Of a stretch of 64,000 nt of DNA, positions 27,527 to 39,110 are shown piece by piece. Source of the DNA: Glandiceps talaboti (Eukaryota; Hemichordata; Enteropneusta; Spengelidae); NCBI RefSeq assembly GCF_964340395.1, contig NC_135566.1:18660501-18724500 (forward strand). The letters are read 5' to 3'. The notes beneath the pieces were generated by a model. The model worked only from the letters and a program-made list of their open reading frames with translations, made no database searches and was not told the DNA's origin. The position numbers and the translations under genes are program-made. Every line of letters starts with the position of its first letter. Within the stretch, counting starts at the first letter, position 1.

Positions 27527-27560
27527 TTTCACTCACTAATACATCTCTTCCTTACGGAAG
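27319..27560. mobile_element. Dispersed repeat ending in CTTCCTTACGGAAG, copy A
   Basis: Shares with copies near 29860, 30190 and 60790 the blocks GCTCATTAATATTCA, CCAAAACCTAATCAGGTCTT, CATTACCCTA.GGAA and a GAATTGAG.GCGGTTTT segment. GACA/CATA/CA microsatellites and the short palindrome CTTCCTTACGGAAG follow. Non-autonomous element; class not assigned. Confidence 0.65.
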
Positions 27561-27743
27561 AAAAAATGCAATCAATCAGTAGAAGTTACATTGGCGAGTC
27601 TAATATTTTATGACCCCTTATCAATGCTATCACAGATACTGTACAAATACATTCAAGGCCATCGCAATGTAAACAGTGCACAGTGTATGCACATGGTGTT
27701 ACATCCCAGTCTCAGTAATGTTCTAACAGTTTAACTACTCGTC

Positions 27744-28045
27744 AAATTGAAATCCGTACAATTTATGGACCACATAAGATAAAAACGCCAATTTGGCACA
27801 GATAATGGATATAAACTAACATTTTAGTCTTCAAAATTTCGTGTTGTTTGCGCTCAAAGAACCAACTTGCCAGCCACGACAATCACATACATACGTAACT
27901 ATGTACCCACAATTATAACTTGAGAACTTGCAAGGTCAGATTCAAATCTGTACGAAATATAGACCAAATAAGGTAGAGACACCAAATTTGGGACAGATAA
28001 TGAATATAAACTAAAACTTTAGTCTTGAAAGATGGCTGCCGATGG
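27744..28045. repeat. Diverged tandem duplication, about 200-bp period
   Basis: Blocks near 27750 (AAATCCGTACAATTTATGGACC, in altered form) recur near 27950, together with ACAGATAATG.ATATAAACTAA and TTTAGTCTT.AAA. Two old copies, non-coding. Confidence 0.6.
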
Positions 28046-28739
28046 TAGTCGAAACGCCAACGTTCTCTGGTATGTAAAATTACCTTGGTTGTGAAATATA
28101 ACTATGTTTCTCTCTTTAGTCTTTAAAATTTTGTGTTGTTTCAAGCATCGAAACCCACAAGACAAAGTTCGATACAGACACAACATAACCACAGTCGTGT
28201 TTCACTTATTACTTCAATTGCTTTAATCATTACAAGCTTCGATCCCATAGGGAGAGAGTAATTTGATGAAGTGTGTGTTTTGAACCATAGCTTGACTAAT
28301 TACTCTCATTACCGGTACTTAGTTTAAATGATATGAGGACACGACTGGTGTATTTAGTTTGTTGACTCATTACATCAAGGAGGCTGTCACGGTTACCAGT
28401 TGGATGCATCGACGAGAACAAGCTTAAATACATGAAGCGTACAATTTTCCGTTTCTATCTTTTTAATCAACCTGGATCTATAATCTAAAATATCTGTAAA
28501 TGATATTTATTTCTATTCCTTTCTTTTTTTTCCTTTATTTGCTTGCATACCATCCAAGGCATTGGCCAATAAGAGAAGGGGTTCAGTGTTAGTGCAGGAG
28601 GAAACCGTACCTCAAGAAAACATGCGTTGTTCAGTAGAGCCAAACTGAACGACACTCTTCTTAGCGTTTCCTGTGTTACAGATAATATTTTGAATAGATA
28701 GCAAACTGATTCAGACGGTTACACACCTGTGATGGTGTG

Positions 28740-28925
28740 CAGTGCAGTGCTGACTGTGAACCGTCGTGGGGTGGATTTAGGAGGGGATACCAGATGTCTT
28801 CCCTCCCAAGGTTTATCGCTTTTTTTATTAGTAGCTATAAAGAGTGTTTTTTAAGTAAGGTATTTGACTTGCAATCGACCACATTGGTAAGAGGCAAGTG
28901 GTTTAACCACTCGGCCATCGACAAT
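28740..28925 (-). mobile_element. Possible tRNA-derived SINE head
   Basis: The minus strand from 28925 reads GATGGCCGAGTGGTTAAACC, matching the A box of class II (Ser/Leu-type) tRNAs. GGTCGATTGCAAGTC follows where a B box would be, altered from the consensus. No cloverleaf can be completed, so a SINE or tRNA relic rather than a tRNA gene. The left boundary is approximate. Confidence 0.4.
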
Positions 28926-29119
28926 CCAAAATGTTATGGTATATTGTTTAACACAGCTGAAAATATATAGATCTGATGGTAACCAGCCAAACTAATAACA
29001 AATTATCAGTTTGGTCTCACCAACAAGTTAACATGTCAGTTAATATAATACCAGTATATTGATGGAACAAATCGAAAGATCAAAATTTGTTATCTATTTG
29101 ACATCAAAATAACAAATCT

Positions 29120-30386
29120 ACCAGATTTAAACTGAATGCCTTCCGTAAGGCTAAAGTTTTGAGATTGTCGTTCCTACAGACAGTTGTTGGAATACAACAG
29201 AACATATGCAATAAGTTATTTTTTCTCATTGATTGCTATTTGTCCATTGCTGTTAGTGATTTCCTGGCCAACCACAACATGTAATGTGAAGCTTTACAGA
29301 ACGTTGTAGCATAGCACTCACCGTTGAAAGAGTTTTAAAGGCCACAAAAATAGAAGAAAATTGATTCTGGACAGCACCCATCACTTAAGTACCCCCTTTC
29401 CGTGTTAATTTTTTTCATGGTTGTCCAGCCGATTCAGTCTGCAGATGAAAGGGAAAACAAAAGTAACTCTCCCTACATTAATTGCCACCAGTGAAGACAA
29501 CTGCAAAACTAATCACGAACTAGCCTATGACATCTGCCCTACATACACATACACTTGCTGTAAAGTACTAAATAAAAGAACAGTAACTGCAATGATAAGT
29601 AGATTGATTAACATTTGTTGAGAATGTAAAAAAGAAAATCGTCGCACCACTTTAGACATTTCCTGACGAGAAACTATGTTTTCCTTTTTAGTGGCCTACC
29701 AAAATATGCCAATAACTTATTAAAACTAAAAGCTACATCAATAATATTTTCAGGACAAGTGTGCTTTGGTATTGCAGATGTATGTATCATGTTATATTGA
29801 ATTTGAAGAGTGTATTCTTGAGATATAGCCTAATTACCGAAAACCATTATTTATGTAAATAATTTGTTAATATTCATGGGATTTTACCGGAACCTAATCA
29901 GGTCTTGTCACTACCCTACGGAACATATGCAATAAATTTCGTTTGAATTGAGCGAGTAGTTTTTTAGAAAACAGTGATAAAGTTGCACCACTTTAGGCAA
30001 CATTTCCTGACCAGAAACTATTTTTTTTGTGGCCTACAGAAATATGCCAATAACTTATTAAAACTAAAAGCTACATTAGGGATATTTTCAGGACAGGTGC
30101 GCTTTGGTATCACAAATGTACGTACTAAGTTATAATGAATTTGAAGCATGCATTCTTGAGATATAGCCTAATTACCGAAAACCATTTATTACGTAAATTG
30201 CTCATTAATATTCATGAAGCATTACCAAAACCTAAGCAGTTCTTGCCATTACCCTACAGAACATGTCTACTAAATTTCATTCGAATTGATGCAGCCGTTT
30301 TTTCGGAAATGGTGATACAGACACATACATACACACACACACGGACACACAGACTTCATCCCTAATATATAACCTTCCTTACGGAC
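29120..30386. mobile_element. Repeat-family element with internal duplication, copies B and C
   Basis: Begins near CTGAATGCCTTCCGTAAGG and ends in CAGACTTCATCCCTAATATA with CCTTCCTTACGGA. Inside, about 341 bases are tandemly duplicated (units starting near 29641 and 29982, from GCACCACTTTAG through GCCAATAACTTATTAAAAC to CTAATTACCGAAAACC). A similar start and end bracket 63210-63839. Non-coding. Confidence 0.65.
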
Positions 30387-30796
30387 AGTAAAAACGACGC
30401 TAGGTTATTTATTAAATTGATAAGCGCGCCGACCAAACTCGTATGTGTACCCAGTCTGAGATATGCTAATTTCAGACATAGCTTTTGCAGTGTCAATGAA
30501 TAGCTGATGACGTTGATATTCTCCAACAGTTATGGTGTCGGACGACGGTGTGTAACACCTTTCATGTACGGTTGGGTGGTAATCTTTTCAATGTGATATA
30601 TACCCAAGGTAAGGTAAGGTTTTAATTTAGCTCCGAAATGTGAACACGATGTCTTCACATCAGTCTCATGAATGTAGGTGAGCCTGGAATATGTGTAGCA
30701 ACAATACGGAGACCCACTTCCTGATATTATTCTTGAGGCTCCACATGTATTTTGTACGGCGACATTATGAGGTTATTACCCTATATCACCTCTTCG

Positions 30797-30881
30797 TTCG
30801 TCGTATCGCCGTGAGTGCAGTTTCCGTAACGGGACACAAGTCGTTAGACGAGTGTCACGTTACGGAAACTGCACCGACGAA
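30797..30881. repeat. Strong hairpin
   Basis: GTGCAGTTTCCGTAACG (30815-30831) has an exact inverted copy at 30858-30874. Further pairing lies outside (TTCGTCG/CGACGAA) and inside (GACAC/GTGTC). Total stem is nearly 30 pairs with one bulge. Confidence 0.85.
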
Positions 30882-31234
30882 AAATAAAAAGAGCACGGGC
30901 TCAGCTTGCTATACATGTGTGCTTCCTTCGTCGCATGACCTGATAATTAGTAGAGTGTGGTATGGAAAGCGAACTGTGTACTTTTAATATTATAAAGTGC
31001 GGCATGGTATGTGTACCAGCATGTGTCAGTGGATGGCTTACAATCACACTGGAGCCCGCGATACCGTTGCGAAATGTATACACCTGTACAGTGTTTTTAT
31101 GAGTATACGTCCATATTAATGTAGTGTTATTTGGACTTTGATATTATTCGTGCCCACTCAGGGTTTGACTAAATATGGCAAGCTTCATTAATCAGAATCG
31201 TGTCTTTCAGTTTGGCCTTGATTCCCTCTGCATG

Positions 31235-32203
31235 AGGGGTAGGTAACAAATATTAGTCTAGAGCACGATCGATATAGTGACAAGTACAAATATAAAAGTT
31301 GCGGGAAAATTCTACATAGTACCTGGTACAAGTCGTTTAGTTACAAGTAAAGTCTATATTGCGACAAGCACAAAGTCCTGATTTTCCCACCGTCCATTGC
31401 GTATTCAACATGGCGGCAAGTAACATCGACAATCCTGATGGTAAGAATCAGTCGATTTCTACTACTAAAAATCGAAAATACGTATTCCTATAGCGTGCGT
31501 TCTGGGAAGAATTGGTTGGAGGAACAACAGGGAAAATTTCATTGATCGATTCCACCGTTTGTTGGAGGAGTTAGCGAAAAACTTTTTCTACCGACGGATG
31601 TCCTATTCTAAAACACACGTCCCTATACGAATGCATGTACATACGTATATTGAACCACTGATCTTCTATCAGCGTACTGTGGGGTTTGTTAGCTGGCTGG
31701 CTGTAAATATTGTATGCTTTACTTTTTACATAGACTTTGCAGGCAACATATGGGTTTGTTATTCTGTCTACACAAAATATAGTACTACTGTCAATATTGT
31801 ACATGCATTCGTATAGGGACGTGTGTTTAGAATAGGACATCCGTCGGTAGAAAAAGTTTTTCGCTAACTCCTCCCACAAACGGTGGAATCGATCAATGAA
31901 ATTTTCCCTGTTGTTCCTCCAACCAATTCTTCCCAGAACGCACGCTATAGGAATACGTATTTTCGATTTTTAGTAGTAGAAATCGACTGATTCTTACCAT
32001 CAGGATTGTCGATGTTACTTGCCGCCATGTTGAATACGCAATGGACGGTGGGAAAATCAGGACTTTGTGCTCGTCGCAATATAGACTTTACTTGTAACTA
32101 AACGACTTGTACCAGGTACTATGTAGAATTTTCCCGCAACTTTTATATTTGTACTTGTCACTATATCGATCGTGCTCTAGACTAATATTTGTTACCTACC
32201 CCT
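31235..32203. mobile_element. Long foldback element with about 407-bp terminal inverted repeats
   Basis: Left arm 31235-31641 and right arm 31798-32203 are inverted copies differing by only a few substitutions and one single-base indel, around a 156-bp loop. The outer ends begin AGGGGTAGGTAACA. TGCAT, one base outside each end, is a candidate 5-bp target-site duplication. Each arm carries ATGGCGGCAAG...CCTGATG|GTAAGA pointing inward (31410-31440 plus, 32028-31998 minus). Further in, a 47-codon open frame includes RNNRENFIDRFHRLLEELAK. No transposase is recognised. Confidence 0.85.
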
Positions 32204-32740
32204 GTGCATAGCACTGGACACGTAGCCTGTGCAACCCCCATACTGGATGGGTTATATAAACGACTGTATCTGCTATACACAATTCTTGGACTTGAACTCA
32301 GACAACTAGAAGAATCCGGAATCTAGAATCCAGTTTCATTAAATTATACTTAACTCAGGCAGGAGTACCATGTGAATTTTCCTGTTGAAAACAAAGCATA
32401 GCTTATGGCGCTTGTGGTATATTTCGTTTAATCGTCAATGCCTGAGGACTTAGGAGATTACCACAATTGCACGAGTTAGGCCAGAAAAAATAAAAAAAAA
32501 CTGTTCAACGGGCAACCTAACCCAACACATTTGGTAGGTAGGTCGCTTTGTTTTGTAGAATGCTTGCACTATACGAAAAGTCAGATTTACCAGGGTGGGT
32601 AAAGTATGTAAAATATGTGGTAATAGTGTCATGTTTGCCCATGTATGTCCATCTTTGTCCTTGTTCACAGTACCATGTTTGATATCACCTTTGACCAGGA
32701 TGGTGTAGCTACCATAGTGACACCTATAACCATAAGACAT

Positions 32741-33942
32741 AGGTAGATATACAACCTTGCTATTCCCCCGGGGCATAGGAACTCAAAGTTGGTAATATTG
32801 AGGGGGTGTAAAGAGTGGTTAGTTTATCTGTATATACAAGGGGTAGGTAAATGTGGTCATAGGTAGATATACAACCTTGTTATTCCCCTGGGGCATAGGA
32901 ACTCAAAGTTGGTAATATTGCCGGGGTGTAAAAAGTGGCTTGTTTATCTGTAGATACAAGGGGTGGGTAAATGTGGTCATAGGTAGATATACAACCTTGT
33001 TATTACCCTGGTGCATAGGAACTTAAAGTTGGTAATGTTGAGGGGGTGTAAAAAGTGGCCTGTTTATCTGTATATACAAGGGGTAGGTAAATGTGGTCAT
33101 AGGTAGATATACAACCTTGTTATTACCCTGGTGCATAGGAACCTAAAGTTGGTAATGTTGAGGGGGTGTAAAAAGTGGCCTGTTTATCTGTATATACAAG
33201 GGGTAGGTAAATGTGGTCATAGGTAGATATACAACCTTGTTATTACCCTGGTGCATAGGAACTTAAAGTTGGTAATGTTGAGGGGGTGTAAAAAGTGGCC
33301 TGTTTATCTGTATATACAAGGGGTAGGTAAATGTGGTCATAGGTAGATATACAACCTTGTTATTACCCTGGTGCATAGGAACTTAAAGTTGGTAATGTTG
33401 AGGGGGTGTAAAAAGTGGCCTGTTTATCTGTTTATATAAGGGGTAGGTAAATGTGGTCATAGGTAGATAATACAACCTTGTTATTCCCCTGGGGCATAGG
33501 AACTTAAAGTTGGTAATGTTGAGGGGGTGTAAAAAGTGGCCTGTTTATCTGTATATACAAGGGGTAGGTAAATGTGGTCATAGGTAGATATACAACCTTG
33601 TTATTCCCATGGGGCATAGGAACTTAAAGTTGGTGATATTGAGGGGGTGTAAAAAGTGGCTTGTTTATCTGTATATACAGGGGGTGGGCAAATGTGGTCA
33701 TGGGCATTATACCTTTGTTTCCTCCATAGGGTAAAGTAGGGAGTATGTGGTCATTTAAACTGGGGGTATATAGAACTGTGTTTATCCATATTTAGAAAGG
33801 GGTTCAAACTTGGACACACATTGGCATTATACCTTTGTATCCTCCAAAGGGTAAAGTAGGGAGTATGTAGTCATTTAGACTGGGGGTGTATAGAACTGTA
33901 TTTATCCACATTTAGAGAGGGGTTCAAACTTGGACACACATT
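32741..33942. repeat. 120-bp tandem satellite, about 8 plus 2 units
   Basis: Units start at 32741, 32861, 32981, 33101, 33221, 33341, 33461 and 33582, each 120 bp (one 121), sharing AGGTAGATATACAACCTTGT and TAAATGTGGTCAT. Two more diverged 120-bp units (33703 and 33823, GCATTATACCTTTGT) follow and share the GTGGTCATTT-type segment, so the array probably has one origin. Stops occur in each unit; it is not coding. Confidence 0.93.
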
Positions 33943-34169
33943 AGTATCATACCATATTCACACTTGAACACACAATAACATACTCAGATAAAACAGCACT
34001 AAATAAAAATAAAAACAATTTAATGCAAAATAAACATTACAAATGTTAAATTCTCGATAAAAATACGAAAAAACTTCTTACAAATCATCCTTGCTACAAC
34101 TAATCGCCCATGATGCAGCATCTACCTGACCTCCATGTGAGGGGGCACACCCTGAGTGATTTTGCCTTT

Positions 34170-34847
34170 CTATTCACTCTGAGGATCATCCTCTGATCCT
34201 GAATCTTCTGAATCGGTGTCTTCACTGGAAAGAAACGCTGACGACATCACAGGCAAATGAAATTTCTTTTCAACAGCAGGAATACTCATGCTCTGATTTA
34301 ACAACACAGGCCTTCTTGACAACTTCTGCAATATTAAACAAATAAAATGCAACAATGAATGTAAAACCTAAGCACTCCTTGTCAACATCACTCATGGTGA
34401 TGATGGACATAGCAATATCAGCACCAAGTCATATTGCATTTTGTACATGATTTTACCAACAAAGTTGATAAAACATCAACCAGGTACAACCTAGTCATTA
34501 GTAAGATGGTAATTATTGATACAGTAAAATAACGCTTTTGATGACTGATGATTTTTGGTACATAAATTTAAAATTACACAAAATTTCCTCCCAATAAAGT
34601 CTGTAACATTCATGTAAGAGGGAACATTGGTAATTATCTGATCTACACTGGGTATATCACAAAGTATAACTATAATGATGACAATACTATAGTATTTTAG
34701 TATGTTTCTAACAAAGTTCAACTATGTTAGCAATTGACAGTTTGAAATAATTGTTAATTCATCAAAACAAATGTACTTACGATATATGCTGGTGTCCCAG
34801 CTTCTTCCATTCTCCTCCAATCTGGAATAGACTGAATGAACCAATCG
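34170..34847 (-). CDS. Last two exons of an unrecognised gene with acidic C terminus
   Basis: Exon 34847-34781 (67 nt) follows the acceptor TTATCTCCACACAG and reads DWFIQSIPDWRRMEEAGTPA plus YI up to ATC|GTAAGT. Exon 34325-34170 follows TTTAATATTGCAG and joins in phase 0. It reads 51 residues, beginning KLSRRPVLLNQSMS and ending in an acidic SSEDTDSEDSGSEDDPQSE tail before TAG. Splice sites, phase and composition are consistent with a real gene. I do not recognise the family. Upstream exons (right of 34847) were not found, so it may be a gene fragment or a transposon gene. Confidence 0.4.
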
Positions 34848-36179
34848 CTGTGTGGAGATAATATGACAATCTTCATTAATATTAAGTGCTTCGAGCACAG
34901 AGTAGGAAAGCGTTATGTAAAAACCAGCATTAGCATACATTGAACAAGCTGCATGCTACAAACATCTTATATTTTTTTTGTTCAGACAGACTGTCTATTC
35001 CCAAGTTTACTTTAAGATAAACAAAACACAGAAAAGAACCATACACTATACAGATATTAGCAAACAGCAGGTCTTATTCTCATCCCATGTAAATTTCACA
35101 ACACCCACATTCTAACACATACACAAATCTCTTGTCATCACAGACAACCTCGTTTTATCAGTGGGGGACAATAAAGATGCCGGCTTAGACTTTAATTAAC
35201 AAAACACAGATACTGATAGTGTTCATCAGCCGTACAGATATTATTAGCAAACAACAGGTCTTATGTCAAGTGTTTCATACCATGTACACAAATCTTTTGT
35301 AATACAGCAGGGTGATAATTATTTGTATTACAAAGCTCTTTAGCACAATCTTACACTCCAGGAGGTAGTTCAGCTGTTTCATTTTTGGAAGTACAGTACC
35401 TAGACCGTACAGAGTTTAGGGTCTGTGGTAGTAACAAGTAATGATTTACAACAACCAAGGAAGTATAACCCATGGGTTATACTTCCATGCAACAACAAAG
35501 ATGAGGAAATGTTAACCTGTGCATCATTGTTTTAGTGGTCAGAGGTAAAACACAGGCCGGGATATGCAAATAGATTAACGTTGCGCCAAATCATATGGTC
35601 AAAACTGCAACTTCGAGCAAACTTGCGGCTAATGTGACATTTTAAATTGTAAAATGAACTACCGGTCAAAACATCATTACATGAGATGAGAACGTCGTTT
35701 TATCAATGGTTGACAATGACAACTAGGTGCCGAAAAGAAATCGACTTCCTATCAGTATCACTATCAAACTGAAAAACATTAATGCAAACACCAGGTCACT
35801 CTGACGTGAATCTTTTACAGGTATCAGTTTGTTTATGACAGTACTGACGAAGCCAGTTTTCATTTTATCTGATTATCCACCATCACTGATTTAATGATGT
35901 TCTGATCACAGGCGTTTCTATATCATGACTCTTGCAATGGTTGGAATAGATCCCGGAACTGAGTGATGTTGGTATTACTAACAGTGCTCTTTTGTAATTT
36001 GAATATAATCAAGAACTGAACAAGTCATTGAGAATGACATAGACCCTGCTATGATTGGATTTTAATGAATTATCACGCAACAACAGTTGTGAACCTAAAT
36101 CAAACAGACTTAGATATGTTGTGTCTGCTTGTTGGACATGGAACATGCCTACAACAATAAAGGATTGGTTGGGTATGGG
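34848..36179. other. Non-coding with old repeats
   Basis: Segments around 35150, 35690 and 50050 share CGTTTTATCA.TGG.TGACAATGA, an old dispersed repeat. No gene supported; upstream exons of the 34-kb gene could lie here unrecognised. Confidence 0.4.
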
Positions 36180-36835
36180 GGATCATATCACGATGAAAAT
36201 GGATATGCACATGTATGTCATAGAACACTGTCCTAATACCAACTTTGAATGTGATCTGTTCAAGCATGTCTGAGTTATGGATTTGGACATAGAAAAATCG
36301 TAAACAAAATGGCTGCCAGGCGGCCATATTGGATTGTATTACAACAACAATGAATATGCACATGTATGTCATAGAACACTGTCCTAATACCAACTTTGAA
36401 TGAGATCTGTTCAAACATGTCTGAGTTATGGCTTTGGACATGAAAAATTCACAAACAAAATGGCTGCCAGGCAGCCATATTGGATCGTATCACGATGAAA
36501 ATGAATATGCACATGTATGTCGTAGAACACTGTCCTAATACCAACTTTGAATGAGATCTGTTCAATCATGTTCGAGTTAAGGCTTTGCACATGAAAATTC
36601 ACAAACAAAATGGCTGCTAGGCGGCCATATTGGATTGTATCATGACAACAATATATGTGCACATATATGCCATAGAACACTGTCCTAATACCAACTTTGA
36701 ATGAGATCTGTTCAAGCATGTCTCAGTTATGGCTTTAGACAGGGAAAATTTGCAAACAAAATGGCTGCTAGGCGGCCATATTGGATCGTATCATGAAACA
36801 AATTGACGTACATATGTATGCCATTGTATTTTGCG
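36180..36835. repeat. Tandem array of about 150 bp, four to five units
   Basis: AAAATGGCTGCCAGGCGGCC-like blocks occur at about 36308, 36459, 36609 and 36760, with ATGTATGTCATAGAACACTG between them. Reading frames across the array repeat the same peptide and are not genes. Confidence 0.92.
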
Positions 36836-36975
36836 CCTGTACCAAGTTTGAAAAAATTCGGTCCAGGCATCTCCAAGAAACAGCTGCGGACGGACAGACG
36901 GACGGACGGACGGACGCACGCACGGACAGACGGAACCCAATCCATAAGTCTTAGACTCTAAAAAGACTAACATCT
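36836..36975. repeat. GGAC-rich tail adjoining the 150-bp array
   Basis: The last array unit runs into CCAAGTTTGAAAAAATTCGG, then a GGAC/GCAC tetranucleotide tract (about 36890-36932), then a unique end with AGTCTTAGACTCTAAAAAGACT. This looks like the microsatellite-bearing 3' end of a mobile element. Confidence 0.6.
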
Positions 36976-37629
36976 CGCTTACCTTGACTCTGGCTGTCGG
37001 CTTCATTTTTTTCTTTTTCTGGAGGTCATTGTATTATTGTAGGAGCTCATCGTGTCTGCTTTAAGATCAACTAGGTGTTAGTCAGGATTTGCTCGAGTGC
37101 TGTCTTGTTTACATGTATCTCTGCTCCCCTGATATGGAACTAAGGTTATTGATGTTCAACAGATATCTATTCACTGGATTCACTGGCGTTGAAGTTGGGT
37201 TGATTACCCTGGACGTCGACATGACTGGTCGAGGGTGTACGCACAGTCTAAGCCATAATGCGAAAACAACTGTTTATATACCATTCTACCTGTTGCTTCT
37301 TGGGTAATACTAAGATAAACAGCCTCATTCGTTCAATATATTAATATTATGATTATTGGAGGTGCTAAAACGGATAACTGAACTGGCGAAAGTAGTGTTT
37401 CTAAACTTAAAGGTTACAGACTTAATTTGAAATAACAATTTTCAATCTTATGATAGTATATCAGAAGTTTATAGGACTAACGTTCTTCATATTATCGTGA
37501 ACGAGGCTGCTTACGTAACCATTGACTAAATTAGCTTTATCCAAATGTCGTGCATTCGCTCAGCCGGTACCAACGCTTAGACCTCGACCTTATGAAATCG
37601 GCTTTGGTTACCCGACCCCACCTAGATAT

Positions 37630-37955
37630 TCACGCCCACCCTAACCTTTTTTTAATTTTTTTTACGTATTTGAGGAAAACAATAACGAAATCGCGAAAAT
37701 CGTGAAGTCTAGCAAGAAATAGTGGGTGCGGAAACTGACACCAACTTAAAATACAATATGAACATATTCTTCCAATCTGTAATAGCTGTACATCTGATAG
37801 AAAGAAATAAACAACACAGAGACCATTTGGAAAACAATGGAAAACCTAAACTAGACACTCACACATGGAAAAAATACAATACAACAAAATAAAAAATCTA
37901 CCTACCCAACTATTTTAAAACTGAATGTAATCGGAATCACACATTTTTTTTATTA
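37630..37955. repeat. Dispersed repeat, copy 2 of 2
   Basis: Partner of 3418-3732 in the same orientation. Neither copy is coding. Confidence 0.7.
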
Positions 37956-38799
37956 CGCCGTACACGTATTTCCATTCAGGATATTTTTTGCAATTTTCAT
38001 TATGAACTCTGAAATGAAGTCAAAATGCATTTACACTTGTCCTCACGTGGACTTGAAGTTTTCTCACCGATTCTTAGAAAGTTGTTGTCATAACTTATAA
38101 TATTGTGAACCTTGTATCCAACCAAATTATGTTCATACTTTGCCTTATTATTTCACCCTTGGAGTTGCTATGATGAATATGCTGTTTTATAGAGTTTAAC
38201 TAGTGTATTTTTAGTTGGGGTTATTTACTGTTAAAAGTATGTTTGAGGGTTCAGTACGATCTCAGACCCGTAGTGGTCTGAGGTACGATTGAGTGAGTGA
38301 TTGTGTAGTCAGGCCTGACGCTGAGTAATTATGTTGTTATGATCGGAAATATTCGTTTATTGGCAATTCATCACACAACATTGACGGTATACTTTATCTT
38401 TAAACGTCATCTATTTCTTTTCACATTAATTGACAATATTTCAATAATTTAGTTCCATTTGTCTCGTTTCACATTTTGACATTGGAAGTATATGTGTTCT
38501 TTTCATCTTCCAATTCTGAATCATTTATTTGTTCATTCCATGCGCGCTTTCATGTGTATGCTGAACTTCAAGTCAAATATATTTGTTCAATTTCGTTGGT
38601 CTTGCTTTTTACTGCTAATGGCTGGGGTGTTACTATTTACTTCCTAAGTTTTATTTCTTATCTTCAACCCCTCTAAATGAATAAGGTTACATTCGTTTGG
38701 TAGTTCATTTGGAACGATTTCTTATCTCGTGAACGCGTTGCATCGCTAAAGGACCCACTTGGATATGTATCACCTCTGCACGTCTGTACCCGTTTCAAT

Positions 38800-39110
38800 T
38801 CAGCAATATAATGTTGTATGAACGCTTGTTTCTTCTGGTTTAGAAGTCACTTCATACTGTTGGATACAAATGTTACACCTGACGCAGCAGTTAATGTAAC
38901 TGCAGACTGAATCTGCAAGTTCGTCAATATTAGCGGCTGAGTTTACAAACACATCCCAATCTGTACATTTAAAAGAAACTTTCAATTCTTCGATGGAATA
39001 ATTCGACCAAACTTTCACTGAACGAGTACAGGTGGGTTCTCTCTGAACAAAGGGTCTGTATCTTGGAAGTAGATTGATGACGTTGTGATCTGAACGACCA
39101 AGATGAAATT
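38800..39110 (-). pseudogene. LINE (L2/CR1-like) ORF2 fragment
   Basis: The minus strand reads LGRSDHNVINLLPRYRPF, the SDHN end of an apurinic endonuclease domain. It continues through VKVWSNYSIEELK into TDWDVFVNSAANIDEL, the linker typical of L2/CR1-type non-LTR elements before the reverse transcriptase. The similarity stops near 38800; no reverse-transcriptase core follows. A short, dead fragment. Confidence 0.75.

Noticed and set aside
28868-28925. Second tRNA gene
   Set aside because: The A box is good, but the anticodon and T arms cannot be folded; listed as a SINE-like relic instead.
32741-33942. CRISPR-like regularly spaced repeats
   Set aside because: The units are directly adjacent 120-bp satellites with no spacers, and the genome is eukaryotic.
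36100-37006. Minus-strand frames with repeated VGIRTVFYDIHVHIH peptides
   Set aside because: Translation of the 150-bp tandem array in one of its frames.
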